A DNA stretch of 64,000 bases, from NCBI RefSeq assembly GCF_017874315.1, contig NZ_JAGGLG010000008.1, positions 62,001-126,000 of the forward strand, given 5' to 3'. Below the pieces are notes generated by a model that did no database searches, was not told the origin of the DNA, and was given only the letters and a program-made list of their open reading frames with translations. This document shows positions 25,166 through 33,622 of this stretch, in pieces; position 1 is the stretch's first letter, and each line of letters begins with the position of its first letter. A program made the translations under genes and the position numbers. This DNA is from Symbiobacterium terraclitae. GTDB taxonomy: Bacteria; Bacillota; Sulfobacillia; Symbiobacteriales; Symbiobacteriaceae.

Positions 25166-25759
25166 CTAGGCCTCCACCGGCGCCCCCGCTGCAACCCGGG
25201 CGAGTTCCCCGTGGCGGAAGCAGTCGACCAGGTGGTCGTTGACCATCCCGACGGCCTGCATGTACGCGTAGCAGATCGTGGGCCCCACGAAGGCGAAGCC
25301 CCGCTTCTTCAGGTCACGGCTCATCGCCACGGATTCCGGGCTGCTGGAGGGCACCTCGGCGGGGTCGGTCCAGTGGTTGACCCGCGGCACACCGTCCACG
25401 AAGCGCCAGATGTAGTCGGCGAAGGTGCCGAACTCCTCCTGGACCTTGAGGAAGGCGCGGGCGTTCCGGATCGCGGCCTCGATCTTCATGCGGTTGCGGA
25501 TGATCGTGGGATCGGCCAGCAGAGCCGCAACCTCTTCCGGGCCGAAGCGGGCCACCGCCTCCGGGTGGAAGTCGGCGAACGCCCTGCGGTAGGCGGGGCG
25601 GCGCTGCAGGATCGTCGTCCAGCTGAGGCCGGCCTGTGCGCCTTCTAGCACCAGGAACTCGAACAGGGTGCGGTCGTCGCGGACGGGTGCGCCCCACTCG
25701 GCGTCGTGGTAGGCGACGAGGAGCGGAGTGGTGGCCCAGCTGCACCGGTGCGTGACCAT
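25166..25759 (-). CDS. tag: DNA-3-methyladenine glycosylase I
   Basis: It removes 3-methyladenine from alkylated DNA. The 197-residue protein has the Tag layout: RCSWATTPLLVAYHDAEWG at the start (His and Glu/Asp of the base pocket), LSWTTILQRRPAYRRAF, and the zinc ligands (an N-terminal Cys, a C-terminal His in NDHLVDC and a following Cys). ATG 25759 is preferred because GAGGAG is about 9 nt away. A 9-bp dyad sits 20 nt upstream of the start, just beside the edge of the IS110 element, which may have altered its promoter. Confidence 0.93.
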   Translation of the reverse strand: MVTHRCSWATTPLLVAYHDAEWGAPVRDDRTLFEFLVLEGAQAGLSWTTILQRRPAYRRAFADFHPEAVARFGPEEVAALLADPTIIRNRMKIEAAIRNARAFLKVQEEFGTFADYIWRFVDGVPRVNHWTDPAEVPSSSPESVAMSRDLKKRGFAFVGPTICYAYMQAVGMVNDHLVDCFRHGELARVAAGAPVEA

Positions 25760-25778
25760 GGGGGACACTCCTCGTATG

Positions 25779-25799
25779 CTAGCGGTCAGAGACCGCTAG
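25779..25799. repeat. Perfect 9-bp dyad beside the IS110 element
   Basis: CTAGCGGTC-aga-GACCGCTAG. It lies in the tag leader, next to the presumed left edge of the IS110 element. It could be a tag operator, a hairpin in the leader, or the palindromic target that IS110 elements often choose. Confidence 0.5.
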
Positions 25800-25827
25800 T
25801 TTACTTTTTCGGGTCATTTCTCGGAAA

Positions 25828-26110
25828 CTGGTCTTGAAGGCCAGAGAGGGGGAAGAGCTGCCACACTCCTGCAGGGCGATGAGGAGGCGGGAAGCTGCCT
25901 CGGAGTCGCTGCTTCGAAAGACTGCTCCCCTCGGCCAGGCGCCAGTTGCCAACACGCTGGTTGCGCACCCGGCAGTTTGCGGGCGCCGGAACGCAGCAGG
26001 CCCGGCGGTGCACCCCCGCACCCGGGACGGTGCTGATCACACGCGAGGCTGCATTCACGCCTGGCCCCGAGGGCGACCCGATCCCTCTTTGCGCCTCAGT
26101 CCCTCAGAAG
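25828..26110 (+). ncRNA. Candidate IS110 bridge RNA region
   Basis: The stretch between the left edge and the recombinase start has no supported gene and several short stems: CTGGTC/GGCCAG at 25828-25844, CCGGC/GCCGG near 25969-25989, and GGTGCA/GCACC near 26006-26020. In IS110 elements such as IS621 the same place encodes a structured RNA whose two loops pair with target and donor DNA. Position and element family are the support. RNA ends and loop complementarity were not demonstrated. Confidence 0.35.
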
Positions 26111-26122
26111 GGAGGTGACAGC

Positions 26123-27358
26123 GTGCACACCCTGTTTGTTGGCATTGACGTCAGCATGCACACCAACGAGGTGCTGGCGATGCTCCAGGACGGGCGGGAG
26201 GTGGACAGCTTCCGGGTCGCCAACGACCTGCCAGGTGCGGAAGCCCTGGTGGAGCGCCTGGTAAAACTGGTAACCTCCCGCCGACTGGAGCGGGTGGTGC
26301 TCGGGGTCGAGGCGACCGGCATTTACTCCTGGCACCTCGTCCAGCACCTGCGGCAGGCACCGGCTCTACAGCCCTTTCAGCCTGTCGTCCACACCTTCAA
26401 CCCCAAGGTGGTACGCGGCTTCAAGCAAGCGTACCCGGAGCTACCCAAGACCGACCGGGTTGACGCCTGGGTCATCGCTGACCGGCTGCGGTTCGGCCGC
26501 CTGCCGGCTCCAGGGGTTCTGGAGGACCGTTACGAGGCGTTGCGGCGCCTCACGCGGACCCGGTACCACTTGGTGCAGGATCTCGTCCGGGCGAAGCAGC
26601 GCTTCTTGAACGCTCTGTTCCTGAAGTTCAGTAGCTTTGCCCAGGACAAGCCGGTGGGAAGGACCTTCGGCGCCACCGCCCTGGCCTTCACGGTCGAGAC
26701 GGAGTGCATCGAAGTGCTGGCCGCCACGCCCATCGAGGAACTGGTGGAGCGTGTGGCCCGGTACAGCCGGGGCCGGATCGGCGATCCGGAGGCGGTGGCT
26801 GCGGCGGTGCAGAAGGCCGCCCGCAGTTCCTACCGGCTGCCTAAGGCCCTGGCGGATCCGGTCAACCTGGAGCTGGCAACTCACCTGAGGCTGATCCGCT
26901 CCCTGGAGGAGCAGATCGAGACCCTGTCCAGGCCCATCGAGGAACTGCTGGCGACCATCCCCAACACGCTGGGGTCGGTCAAGGGCCTGGGACCGGTCTA
27001 CGTGGCCGGCATCGTGGCAGAGATCGCCGACATCTGGCGCTTCCGTAACCACAACGCCGTGGCCAAGTACGCCGGCCTGGCCTGGTCTCGCCACCAGTCT
27101 GGCAAGTTCGAGTCTGAGGAGACCCGCCTGATCCGCACGGGAAACCGCTACCTGCGGTATTACCTGATCGAAGCCGCTTGCAGCCTCGCGGTGCACGACG
27201 CTGAGTTCAAGCGGTACTATCAGCGGAAGAAGGCCGAGTCCAAGACCCATGCCCACCAACGTGCCCTCGCGCTGACGGCCCGCAAACTGGTCCGGCTGGT
27301 GGACCACCTGCTGAGGTCCAACCGGCTGTACAACCCACTCGGGGCACCCACCCGGTAG
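26123..27358 (+). CDS. IS110-family recombinase (DEDD transposase)
   Basis: A 411-residue recombinase. The RuvC-like DEDD domain has D9 (VGIDVS), E63 (VEATG), D111 and D114 (KTDRVDA). The C-terminal Transposase_20 domain has the helix-hairpin-helix GSVKGLGPVYVAGIVAEI and the catalytic serine S326 in SRHQSGKF. All key residues are present, so it is probably active. GTG 26123 follows GGAGG by 7 nt. In this family it acts with a bridge RNA to join target and donor. Codon use looks like that of the host, so the element may be old or from a related genome. Confidence 0.93.
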   Translation: MHTLFVGIDVSMHTNEVLAMLQDGREVDSFRVANDLPGAEALVERLVKLVTSRRLERVVLGVEATGIYSWHLVQHLRQAPALQPFQPVVHTFNPKVVRGFKQAYPELPKTDRVDAWVIADRLRFGRLPAPGVLEDRYEALRRLTRTRYHLVQDLVRAKQRFLNALFLKFSSFAQDKPVGRTFGATALAFTVETECIEVLAATPIEELVERVARYSRGRIGDPEAVAAAVQKAARSSYRLPKALADPVNLELATHLRLIRSLEEQIETLSRPIEELLATIPNTLGSVKGLGPVYVAGIVAEIADIWRFRNHNAVAKYAGLAWSRHQSGKFESEETRLIRTGNRYLRYYLIEAACSLAVHDAEFKRYYQRKKAESKTHAHQRALALTARKLVRLVDHLLRSNRLYNPLGAPTR

Positions 27359-27719
27359 AAACAGGGTGGCATGCCATCTAGCTCCACCCACAACCCTGGT
27401 TGGTGTGGGTCAGGTTGGTTATTGCCTTCACACCGCTGAACCTTGATAAATCACCTGCATTATGTCAACTCACCCCTCTTGACATGTCACCGCTGGTCTT
27501 CCCACTGTGTGGTTGGCTGAGTCAGCCGTACTCTCGCGATCATCATCTGGATCTGCTGGCTATATTCTCCACCTTCATCCGAACTCCTGCTCGGTGCAGG
27601 GAGAAAATTCGTTCCCCCATTCTGAGGCAAGGGCGGCCCCGTAGCGATACTGGCCACGGGGCTGAAGCGGCGCCTGTTGCCACGGCCGGCAGCGGCGCCG
27701 GCCACCGCCGCGGGCGGTG
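27359..27719. other. Right end of the IS110 element and spacer to the SDR gene
   Basis: 361 bp without a supported gene. It holds a hairpin CCCACA...TGTGGG just after the recombinase stop (about 27389-27411), the dyad ATGTCAA/TTGACAT (27462-27485), the palindrome GGCTGAGTCAGCC (near 27524) and two GC-rich stems (27636-27662 and 27703-27719). A+T content is clearly higher between 27420 and 27620 than in neighbouring DNA. Confidence 0.6.
27703..27719 (-). terminator. Hairpin directly after the SDR stop codon
   Basis: CACCGCC pairs with GGCGGTG around a 3-nt loop, adjoining the stop codon of the minus-strand SDR gene. A second stem, GCCCCGT/ACGGGGC (27636-27662), lies further on. Confidence 0.6.
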
Positions 27720-28421
27720 TTACTCGATGTAGATCATCTTCCGGGTCATGCCGCCGTCCACCACCAGCTGCTGGCCGGTGATGAAGCCGGACTGCAGCGG
27801 GTCGGCCAGGAAGAGCGCGGCCGCGGCGATATCCTCGGGCCGCCCCACCCGGCCCACCGGGTGCTGGGCGTGGTCCTCGGGGCGCAGCTCCTCGCCGACG
27901 ACGTCGATCCAGCCCGGCAGGATGGCGTTCACCCGGACCGCCGGCCCCAGCGTCATGGCCAGGGCGTGGGTGAGGGCGAGGATGCCCCCCTTGCTGGCGG
28001 AGTACGCCTCGGTGTTGGGCTCGGACATCAGGGCCCGGGTGGAGGCGATGTTCACGATGGCGGCCTGCCCCGCCGCCCGCAGGAGGGGCGCGGCGTAGCG
28101 GGACATCAGATACGTGCCCCGCAGGTTGACGGCGATCACCCGGTCGAACTGGGCCACCGGGGTCGACTCCAGGGGGCCGAACTGCGAGATGCCGGCGTTG
28201 TTTACCAGCACGTGCAACACGGGGCCGACCTGGTTCAGGAAGCCGCGAACCTGTTCCTCGTCCGCCACGTCGCAGCGGTGCATCTCCACCCCGTCCACCG
28301 GCAGCGGGTCCACGTCGGCCCCCAGGACCCGGGCGCCCTCGGCGGCGAAGGCCAGGGCGGTCGCCCGGCCGATGCCCCGGGCGGCGCCTGTGACGACCAC
28401 GACCTTGTCTGCGAACCGCAT
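27720..28421 (-). CDS. Short-chain dehydrogenase/reductase (classical SDR)
   Basis: A 233-residue NAD(P)-dependent oxidoreductase. The cofactor motif TGAARGIG (residues 11-18), NNAGIS (near 74) and the catalytic S127, Y140 and K144 (YSASK) are all present. D36 after the second strand (GADVD) favours NAD over NADP. The substrate is unknown. The start at 28421 has AAGGAGAGG upstream. It follows the peptide transporter genes on the same strand, but a strong hairpin stands between, so it may be expressed separately. Confidence 0.9.
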   Translation of the reverse strand: MRFADKVVVVTGAARGIGRATALAFAAEGARVLGADVDPLPVDGVEMHRCDVADEEQVRGFLNQVGPVLHVLVNNAGISQFGPLESTPVAQFDRVIAVNLRGTYLMSRYAAPLLRAAGQAAIVNIASTRALMSEPNTEAYSASKGGILALTHALAMTLGPAVRVNAILPGWIDVVGEELRPEDHAQHPVGRVGRPEDIAAAALFLADPLQSGFITGQQLVVDGGMTRKMIYIE

Positions 28422-28530
28422 CTGAGACCTCTCCTTCGTCGGTACTCCGATTCGTCTTCCACGTTCGCTTCGAGGAATGCTTCTCCCTCTCTGGCAGCAC
28501 GCGGGAGCCGTCCCAGGCCATCGCGCAGCA

Positions 28531-28555
28531 GAGCCGGGGGTCCGCCCCCCGGCTC
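28531..28555 (-). terminator. Terminator after the peptide permease gene
   Basis: GAGCCGGGGG pairs perfectly with CCCCCGGCTC (10 bp, 5-nt loop) just past the DppC-like stop on the minus strand. Confidence 0.75.
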
Positions 28556-28561
28556 CCTTCA

Positions 28562-29395
28562 CTAGCGCTCATTCTTCGCCTTCGGATCAAAATAGTCGCG
28601 TAACCCGTCGCCCAGCAGGTTCACCGACAGCACAGCCAGCATCACGAAGAGCCCCGGGAACACCGCCAGCCACCAGGCCTCCGGCAGGTACTGCCGGCCC
28701 GAGGCCAGCATCTCGCCCCAGTCCGACGTGGGGGGCTGGGTGCCCAGGCCCAGGAAGGAGAGCGAGGCGGTGGTGAGGATGGCGGAGCCGACGGAGAGCG
28801 TGGCCTGCACCAGCAGCGGGCTCAGGATGTTGGGCAGCAGGTGGCGCATCAGGACCCTGCCGTGCGAGGCGCCGGCCGCCTGGGCGGCGGCGACGTACTC
28901 CCGCTCCCTCAGCGTCAGGACCTGCCCCCGCACCAGCCGGGCGTAGCCGGGCAGCGAGACCACGGCCACGGCCAGCATGGCGTTCAAGAGCCCCGGGCCC
29001 AGCGTGCCCACGATGGCCAGCGCCAGGAAGATCATCGGGAAGGCCAGCAGCACGTCCAGCAGCCGCATCAGGACCTGATCCCAGCGGCCGCCCATGTAGC
29101 CGGCGACCAGGCCGATCAGGGTGCCGGCGGTGGCGCCCAGCACCACCGGCACCACACCGGCCACCAGGCTCACCCGGCCGCCGTACAGCACCCGGGAGAG
29201 CAGGTCCCGGCCGAACTCGTCGGTGCCGAAGGGGTGGCCGGCCGAGGGCGGCTGCAGCCGGATCTTCCAGTCCTGCAGGTTCGGGTCGTGGGGGGCCAGG
29301 TGCGGTGCCAAGAGGGCCGAGAGCACGAGCAGGAGGAAGACCACCAGCCCGGCCACGGCCAGCCGGTTGCGCGCGAAGCGCCTCCAATTAGTCAT
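28562..29395 (-). CDS. Peptide/nickel ABC transporter permease, DppC/OppC type
   Basis: A 277-residue inner-membrane permease with about six membrane segments. The N-terminal OppC-type segment is followed by HPFGTDEFGRDLLSR, the hallmark of the C-type subunit, and by the EAA loop ...YVAAAQAAGASHGRVLMRHLLPN that docks the ATPase. It overlaps the DppB-like gene by 8 nt, so the two are translationally coupled. The operon has binding protein and both permeases but no ATPase genes in reach. Substrate (di/oligopeptide, nickel or other) is not predictable. Confidence 0.93.
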   Translation of the reverse strand: MTNWRRFARNRLAVAGLVVFLLLVLSALLAPHLAPHDPNLQDWKIRLQPPSAGHPFGTDEFGRDLLSRVLYGGRVSLVAGVVPVVLGATAGTLIGLVAGYMGGRWDQVLMRLLDVLLAFPMIFLALAIVGTLGPGLLNAMLAVAVVSLPGYARLVRGQVLTLREREYVAAAQAAGASHGRVLMRHLLPNILSPLLVQATLSVGSAILTTASLSFLGLGTQPPTSDWGEMLASGRQYLPEAWWLAVFPGLFVMLAVLSVNLLGDGLRDYFDPKAKNER

Positions 29396-30317
29396 AGCGT
29401 ATCCGCGGGTCTAGCCCCGCGTACCCCAGGTCGACGATCAGGTTGACCAGGCTGAAGACCACCGCCACGAACAGGATGCAGCCCTGGATCAGCGGCAGGT
29501 CGCGCCCCCGGATGGCGTCCACCGTCAGCCGGCCCAGGCCCGGCAGGCTGAAGACCGACTCCACCACCACGGCGCCGCCCAGGAGGCCGCCGAACTCCAG
29601 CCCCAGGGTGGTCAGCACCGGGATGAAGGCGTTGCGCAGGGCGTGGCGGAACACCACGCTGCGCTCCGCCAGCCCCTTGGAGCGGGCGGTGCGCACATAG
29701 TCGTCCCGCAGCGACTCGATCAGCGACGAGCGGGTCATCCGGGCGATGAAGGCGATGGAGGCCAGCGCCACGGTCGTGGCCGGCAGCACCATGTGCCGCC
29801 AGGTGCCGGTCCCCGAGGGCGGCAGCAGCCGCAGCTCCAGGGCGAAGAGCTGCATCAGCAGGATCCCCACCCAGAAGGTGGGCATGGAGACGCCCAGCAG
29901 GACGATCAGCATCACCAGGTAGTCGAGCCAGGTGTTCCGCCTGACCGCCCCCACCACGCCCAGCGGGATGCCTACCAGCGCGGCCAGGGTCAGGGAGATC
30001 ACCGTCAGCCGCAGCGTGGTGGGGAAGCGGGCTGCGATCTCGCCCGCCACGGGCCGGTCGCCCCGGAAGGAGCGGCCCAGGTCGCCCTGGACCGCTCCCG
30101 CGAGGAAGTCGAAGTACTGCTCATACCATGGGCGGTCGAGCCCCAGCTGGTGCCGCAGCCGCTCGATGTCCTCCGCCGACGCCCCCTGCGCCTCCTGCCC
30201 GAGGATCGCCCGGGTCGGGTCGCCGGGGGTGAGGTAGAAGAGGAGGAAGACCAGCAGCGTCACCCCGAACAGCACGGGCAGCACCAGCAGGAGCCGCCGC
30301 GCGGCGTAGCGCAGCAT
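29388..30317 (-). CDS. Peptide/nickel ABC transporter permease, DppB/OppB type
   Basis: A 309-residue permease with six membrane segments. Start LRYAARRLLLVLPVLFGVTLLVF, the B-type signature LTPGDPTRAILG, and the EAA loop DYVRTARSKGLAERSVVFRHALRN are all typical. ATG 30317 lies 5 nt after the stop codon of the binding-protein gene, so expression is coupled to it. It forms the transmembrane channel together with the DppC-like subunit. Confidence 0.93.
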   Translation of the reverse strand: MLRYAARRLLLVLPVLFGVTLLVFLLFYLTPGDPTRAILGQEAQGASAEDIERLRHQLGLDRPWYEQYFDFLAGAVQGDLGRSFRGDRPVAGEIAARFPTTLRLTVISLTLAALVGIPLGVVGAVRRNTWLDYLVMLIVLLGVSMPTFWVGILLMQLFALELRLLPPSGTGTWRHMVLPATTVALASIAFIARMTRSSLIESLRDDYVRTARSKGLAERSVVFRHALRNAFIPVLTTLGLEFGGLLGGAVVVESVFSLPGLGRLTVDAIRGRDLPLIQGCILFVAVVFSLVNLIVDLGYAGLDPRIRYD

Positions 30318-30322
30318 GGGTG

Positions 30323-31876
30323 CTACTTCACTTCGGCCTGGCGCAGGTCGAGGTTGATGCTGGAGAACGGGTAGACCTCGCCCTGCAGCCGGTCGTTCTT
30401 GGCGTAGGAGGAGAGCGGGTAGTACAGGTTCAGGTACGGCAGGTCGGCCTGCACCTGCTCCTGAATCTGCCGGTAGAGGGCCTTCCGCTGGCCCTCGTCG
30501 GTGGTCGACCGGGCCTCCTCCAGCCACTGGTCCACCTGGGTGTTGGCGTAGAACGCCTTGTTGTCGGCCCCGTGCTGCAGCGAGTGGAGCAGGGCGTAGA
30601 ATGTGTAGTCGGCGTCCATCGTCACGGTGCCCCAGGAGGAGAGCCAGAGGCCGTGGTCGTCGGCGGCGATCGCCTCGGCGAAGGCGCCGTAGTCGGTGAC
30701 CACCACTTCGAGGTCGATGCCGATCTGGCTCAGCTGCGCCTGGATCGCCTGGGCGATCTGCTGGTTCTCGGCGCCCTCGTAGGTGTTGAGCCGGAGCTTC
30801 AGCGGCGTGGTCACGCCGGCCCGGGCCAGGAGCGCCTTGGCGCCCTCGGGATCGTACTCGGGGCCGTCCAGGTCAACCGCAGCGCCGAACACGGTGGGCG
30901 GCACCAGGGCGTTGCCGAACTGGGCCATGCCCTGCCGGAGCGTCTGCACGATGCCCTCGCGGTCGATGGCCATGGCGATGGCCTCCCGGACCTCAGGTGT
31001 GGCCAGCGGGCCGGTCTTCATGTTGAAGCCCAGGAACATGGAGCCCCAGCCCAGGAAGCGGGTGGCGGAGAGCTGCGGGTCGTTCTCGATCTCGGCGAAC
31101 CGCTCGGGCTGCACGCCCGTGATCAGGTCGACGGTGCCCGCCTTCAGCTCGGTCAGCTGGGTGCCGGCCTCGGGGATGACCCGCAGGACCACGGTCTCCA
31201 GCTTGGGCTTGCCGCCCCAGTAGTCGGGGTTCGCCTTCAGGGTGACGGAGTCGCCGGCCTTCCAGTCAGCCAGGAGGAAGGGGCCGGTGCCCGCCGGGTT
31301 CTTGGAGAGGTCACCCTCCGCCGCCTTGGGGCTGACGATGGCCGTCACCGGGTGGGAGAGGTGGGCCAGCAGCGGCGCGAAGGGCGTGCTGGTGCGGATG
31401 CGGACCGTGGTCTCGTCCACCGGCGTGATCTCCTCGATCATGTTGACGATGAAGGCGCCGGGGCCCTTGGTCTCCGGGTTCGCCAGCCGCTCCAGGCTGA
31501 ACTTCACGGCCTCCGCGTTGAACGGGGTGCCGTCGGAGAACTTCACGCCCTCCCGCAGCTTGAACTCCCAGGTGGTCTCGTCCACCGGGGTCCACTCGGT
31601 GGCCAGCCGCGGCTGCAGCGACCCGTCGGCCGCCCGGAAGAGCAGCGTCTCGTAGAGCTGGTTGGTGACGGTGAAGACGTAGCCGTTGAAGCTCTTGTGC
31701 GGATCCAGCGTGGTGGGGTCGCCGCTGATGGCGATGGTGATGGACTGCGCCGGCGGGGTCGTCTGGCCGCCGGTCTGCGGGGACGGGGTCTGATTCTGGT
31801 TCTGGTTGTTGGCGCCGCAGGCGGAGAGCACAGCCAGGCTCAGCGCCAGCAGCAGGGGAAGCAGCCTCTTCTTCAC
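30323..31876 (-). CDS. Peptide ABC transporter substrate-binding lipoprotein (SBP family 5)
   Basis: A 517-residue extracytoplasmic solute receptor. A signal peptide ends in the lipobox LSAC; an Asn/Gln-rich linker and the family 5 domain follow, with the signature region EFKLREGVKFSDGTPFNAEAVKFSLERL. It should deliver peptides or similar solutes to the DppBC-like permeases. GTG 31876 has GAGGTG 7 nt upstream. A near-perfect 22-nt dyad at 31921-31942, about 45-66 nt before the start, may be the operon operator. Confidence 0.92.
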   Translation of the reverse strand: MKKRLLPLLLALSLAVLSACGANNQNQNQTPSPQTGGQTTPPAQSITIAISGDPTTLDPHKSFNGYVFTVTNQLYETLLFRAADGSLQPRLATEWTPVDETTWEFKLREGVKFSDGTPFNAEAVKFSLERLANPETKGPGAFIVNMIEEITPVDETTVRIRTSTPFAPLLAHLSHPVTAIVSPKAAEGDLSKNPAGTGPFLLADWKAGDSVTLKANPDYWGGKPKLETVVLRVIPEAGTQLTELKAGTVDLITGVQPERFAEIENDPQLSATRFLGWGSMFLGFNMKTGPLATPEVREAIAMAIDREGIVQTLRQGMAQFGNALVPPTVFGAAVDLDGPEYDPEGAKALLARAGVTTPLKLRLNTYEGAENQQIAQAIQAQLSQIGIDLEVVVTDYGAFAEAIAADDHGLWLSSWGTVTMDADYTFYALLHSLQHGADNKAFYANTQVDQWLEEARSTTDEGQRKALYRQIQEQVQADLPYLNLYYPLSSYAKNDRLQGEVYPFSSINLDLRQAEVK

Positions 31877-32294
31877 AGGGCAGCACCTCACTTGATCACT
31901 GGAATGTGGCGTCGTTAGGGGGTTTCCGGGAATCCCGGAACCGGTGTGGCGGAAGGGTGCGAATTTGAGTTTGTTGATCGGATACATCGGGATTCTGCGT
32001 GCCGCCACTGGGTTATTATGCCTTACAACCTCGCAAATTTCCATAACGAATTAGGCCCAGTTTGGCGGGCGGGCTGCATCCTTCAGTGTTCCCGCACGAG
32101 GCGGCGCCGCACCCGCCTTCTCCGCCGGCGCTGCTGAACGCCCGACCCGCACTGGCGGAGGCACGATCCAGTCGATTGGCCGCGCAACCAGGTCGAATGG
32201 CCGCCGGACCTGCGGCATGGCAAACCTGACGAGCGAACGGCGGCGTCCGGAGCGGCAGCCCGTCAGGGCAGGAAACGATACAGGGGGCGGAAGC
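31877..32294. other. Divergent control region between peptide operon and oxidase gene
   Basis: 418 bp without a gene, between two divergent genes. It contains the dyad at 31921-31942 and an AT-rich stretch around 31965-32050 suited to promoters. The right 200 bp are GC-rich and featureless to me. Confidence 0.6.
31921..31942. promoter_or_regulatory. Dyad upstream of the peptide transporter operon
   Basis: TTCCGGGA-A-TCCCGGAA is perfect, and with one bulged T it extends to GGTT...AACC. It sits where an operator of the minus-strand operon would be expected. The regulator is unknown. Confidence 0.45.
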
Positions 32295-33614
32295 GTGGAC
32301 TACCGGGAGAAGAGCTTCTGGCTTGAGACCGCGGGGGCGTACGCGGAGCGGCCGCCCCTCGCGGGCGATCACGTGGCGGACGTGTGCATCATCGGCGGCG
32401 GGTTCACCGGGATCTCCGCCGCGCTCCACCTGAAGGAGCGGGAGCCCGGGCTGCGGGTGGTGGTGCTGGAGTCGGCGGTGGTGGGATACGGCGCCAGCGG
32501 CCGCAACGCCGGCTTCAGCATGACCCTCTTCGGCCTCTCGCCGGAGGTGACCCGCTGGCGCTTCGGCCTGCAGGGGCTCCGGGAGGCCGATGCGTACATG
32601 GTCCGGGCGGTGGCGGAGGTGCGCCGCCGGGTGGCCGAGCACGGCATCGACTGCGACTACGAGGAGAACGGCCTGCTGACGGTCGCGGCCAGCGACGCCC
32701 AGCGGCGCCGCCTGCAGCGGGAGATGGAGCTGGCCCGGAGGGCCGGGGCGCACGAGACGACCTGGCTCGAGGCCGAGGCGGTGCGGGACCTGGTGAACTC
32801 GCCCGCTTTCTGCGGCGCCCGCCTGGACCCGGTCTGCGCCATCCTCAACCCGGCCAGGCTGGTGCGGGGCCTGGCCCGGGCCGCGGAGGAGGCCGGGGCA
32901 GTCATCTGCGAGCGCACGCCGGCGCTGGAGGTGGAGCCCGGACCCAAGGTGCGCATCCGCACGGCGCAGGGCCAGGTGGTGGCGGAGAAGGCGATCCTGG
33001 CCACCAACGCCTACTCGCATCAGTTCCGTCCGGTGCGCAGCCGCCAGCTGCCGGTCCACACCTACATCGTGCTCACGGAGCCGCTCTCCCCGGCGCAGCT
33101 GGAGGCCATCGGCTGGCGGCAGCGGCAGGGCATCGAGGACGGCCGCAACCTCATCCACTACTTCCGGCTCACCGCCGACAACCGGCTGCTGATGGGCGGC
33201 GAGGACGCGCACTACTACTGGGGCAGCGCCGTCGGGCGCGACCGGAACCCGGTCCTGCAGCAGCGGCTGCAAGAAGCGGTAGAGCGGACCTTTCCCGCGC
33301 TCGCGGGGGTCCGCTTCACACACCACTGGGGCGGGCCGATCTCAGCCACCCTCGACCTGGCGCCGGCGATCGGCCGCATCGGATCCAACCTGCTCTACAG
33401 CGTGGGCTGCATGGGACACGGGGTGTCGCTCTGCACCCTGAACGGGGCGACGCTGGCCGACCTGGCCCTGGAGCGGCAGACCGACCTGACGGACGTCTTC
33501 TTCGTCAACCGGCGGATGCTGCCGGTGCCCCCCGAGCCGCTCCGCTTCGCGGTGGCCGGCGCGATCCTGGCCGGGATGCGCCTGGGGGACCGGTGGGACG
33601 AGCGCCGTCGCTGA
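32295..33614 (+). CDS. FAD-dependent amine/amino-acid oxidase (DAO family, PuuB-like)
   Basis: A 439-residue DAO-fold flavoprotein. The dinucleotide-binding motif IIGGGFTGISAALHL is near residue 32, and the FAD-contact segment GYGASGRNAGFSM near 68. The C-terminal HHWGGPISATLDLAPAIG and GCMGHGVSLCTLNGATLADL are typical of gamma-glutamylputrescine oxidase and related amine oxidases. It probably oxidises a secondary amine or amino acid. GTG 32295 has a G-rich site (GGGGGCGG) about 5 nt upstream. It is divergent from the peptide transporter operon, which might feed it, but that is inference. Confidence 0.87.
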   Translation: MDYREKSFWLETAGAYAERPPLAGDHVADVCIIGGGFTGISAALHLKEREPGLRVVVLESAVVGYGASGRNAGFSMTLFGLSPEVTRWRFGLQGLREADAYMVRAVAEVRRRVAEHGIDCDYEENGLLTVAASDAQRRRLQREMELARRAGAHETTWLEAEAVRDLVNSPAFCGARLDPVCAILNPARLVRGLARAAEEAGAVICERTPALEVEPGPKVRIRTAQGQVVAEKAILATNAYSHQFRPVRSRQLPVHTYIVLTEPLSPAQLEAIGWRQRQGIEDGRNLIHYFRLTADNRLLMGGEDAHYYWGSAVGRDRNPVLQQRLQEAVERTFPALAGVRFTHHWGGPISATLDLAPAIGRIGSNLLYSVGCMGHGVSLCTLNGATLADLALERQTDLTDVFFVNRRMLPVPPEPLRFAVAGAILAGMRLGDRWDERRR

Positions 33615-33622
33615 GCGGCCGG

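Larger units (their letters stand above)
25800..27500 (+). mobile_element. IS110-family insertion sequence, ends approximate
   Basis: The core is one DEDD-type recombinase gene (26123-27358) with about 320 bp of non-coding DNA before it and up to about 140 bp after it. IS110 elements have no inverted repeats and little or no target duplication, so the ends cannot be fixed without an empty site. The limits given are bounded by the tag gene dyad and by the last AT-rich dyad at 27462-27485. The gene is intact, so the element may be active. The non-coding left end is where this group encodes its bridge RNA. Confidence 0.7.

Noticed and set aside
25828-27500. CTGGTCTT at 25828 and 27493 as a target duplication of the IS110 element
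   Set aside because: IS110 elements rarely duplicate targets, and an 8-nt match between two 100-bp windows can easily be chance; ends stay undefined.
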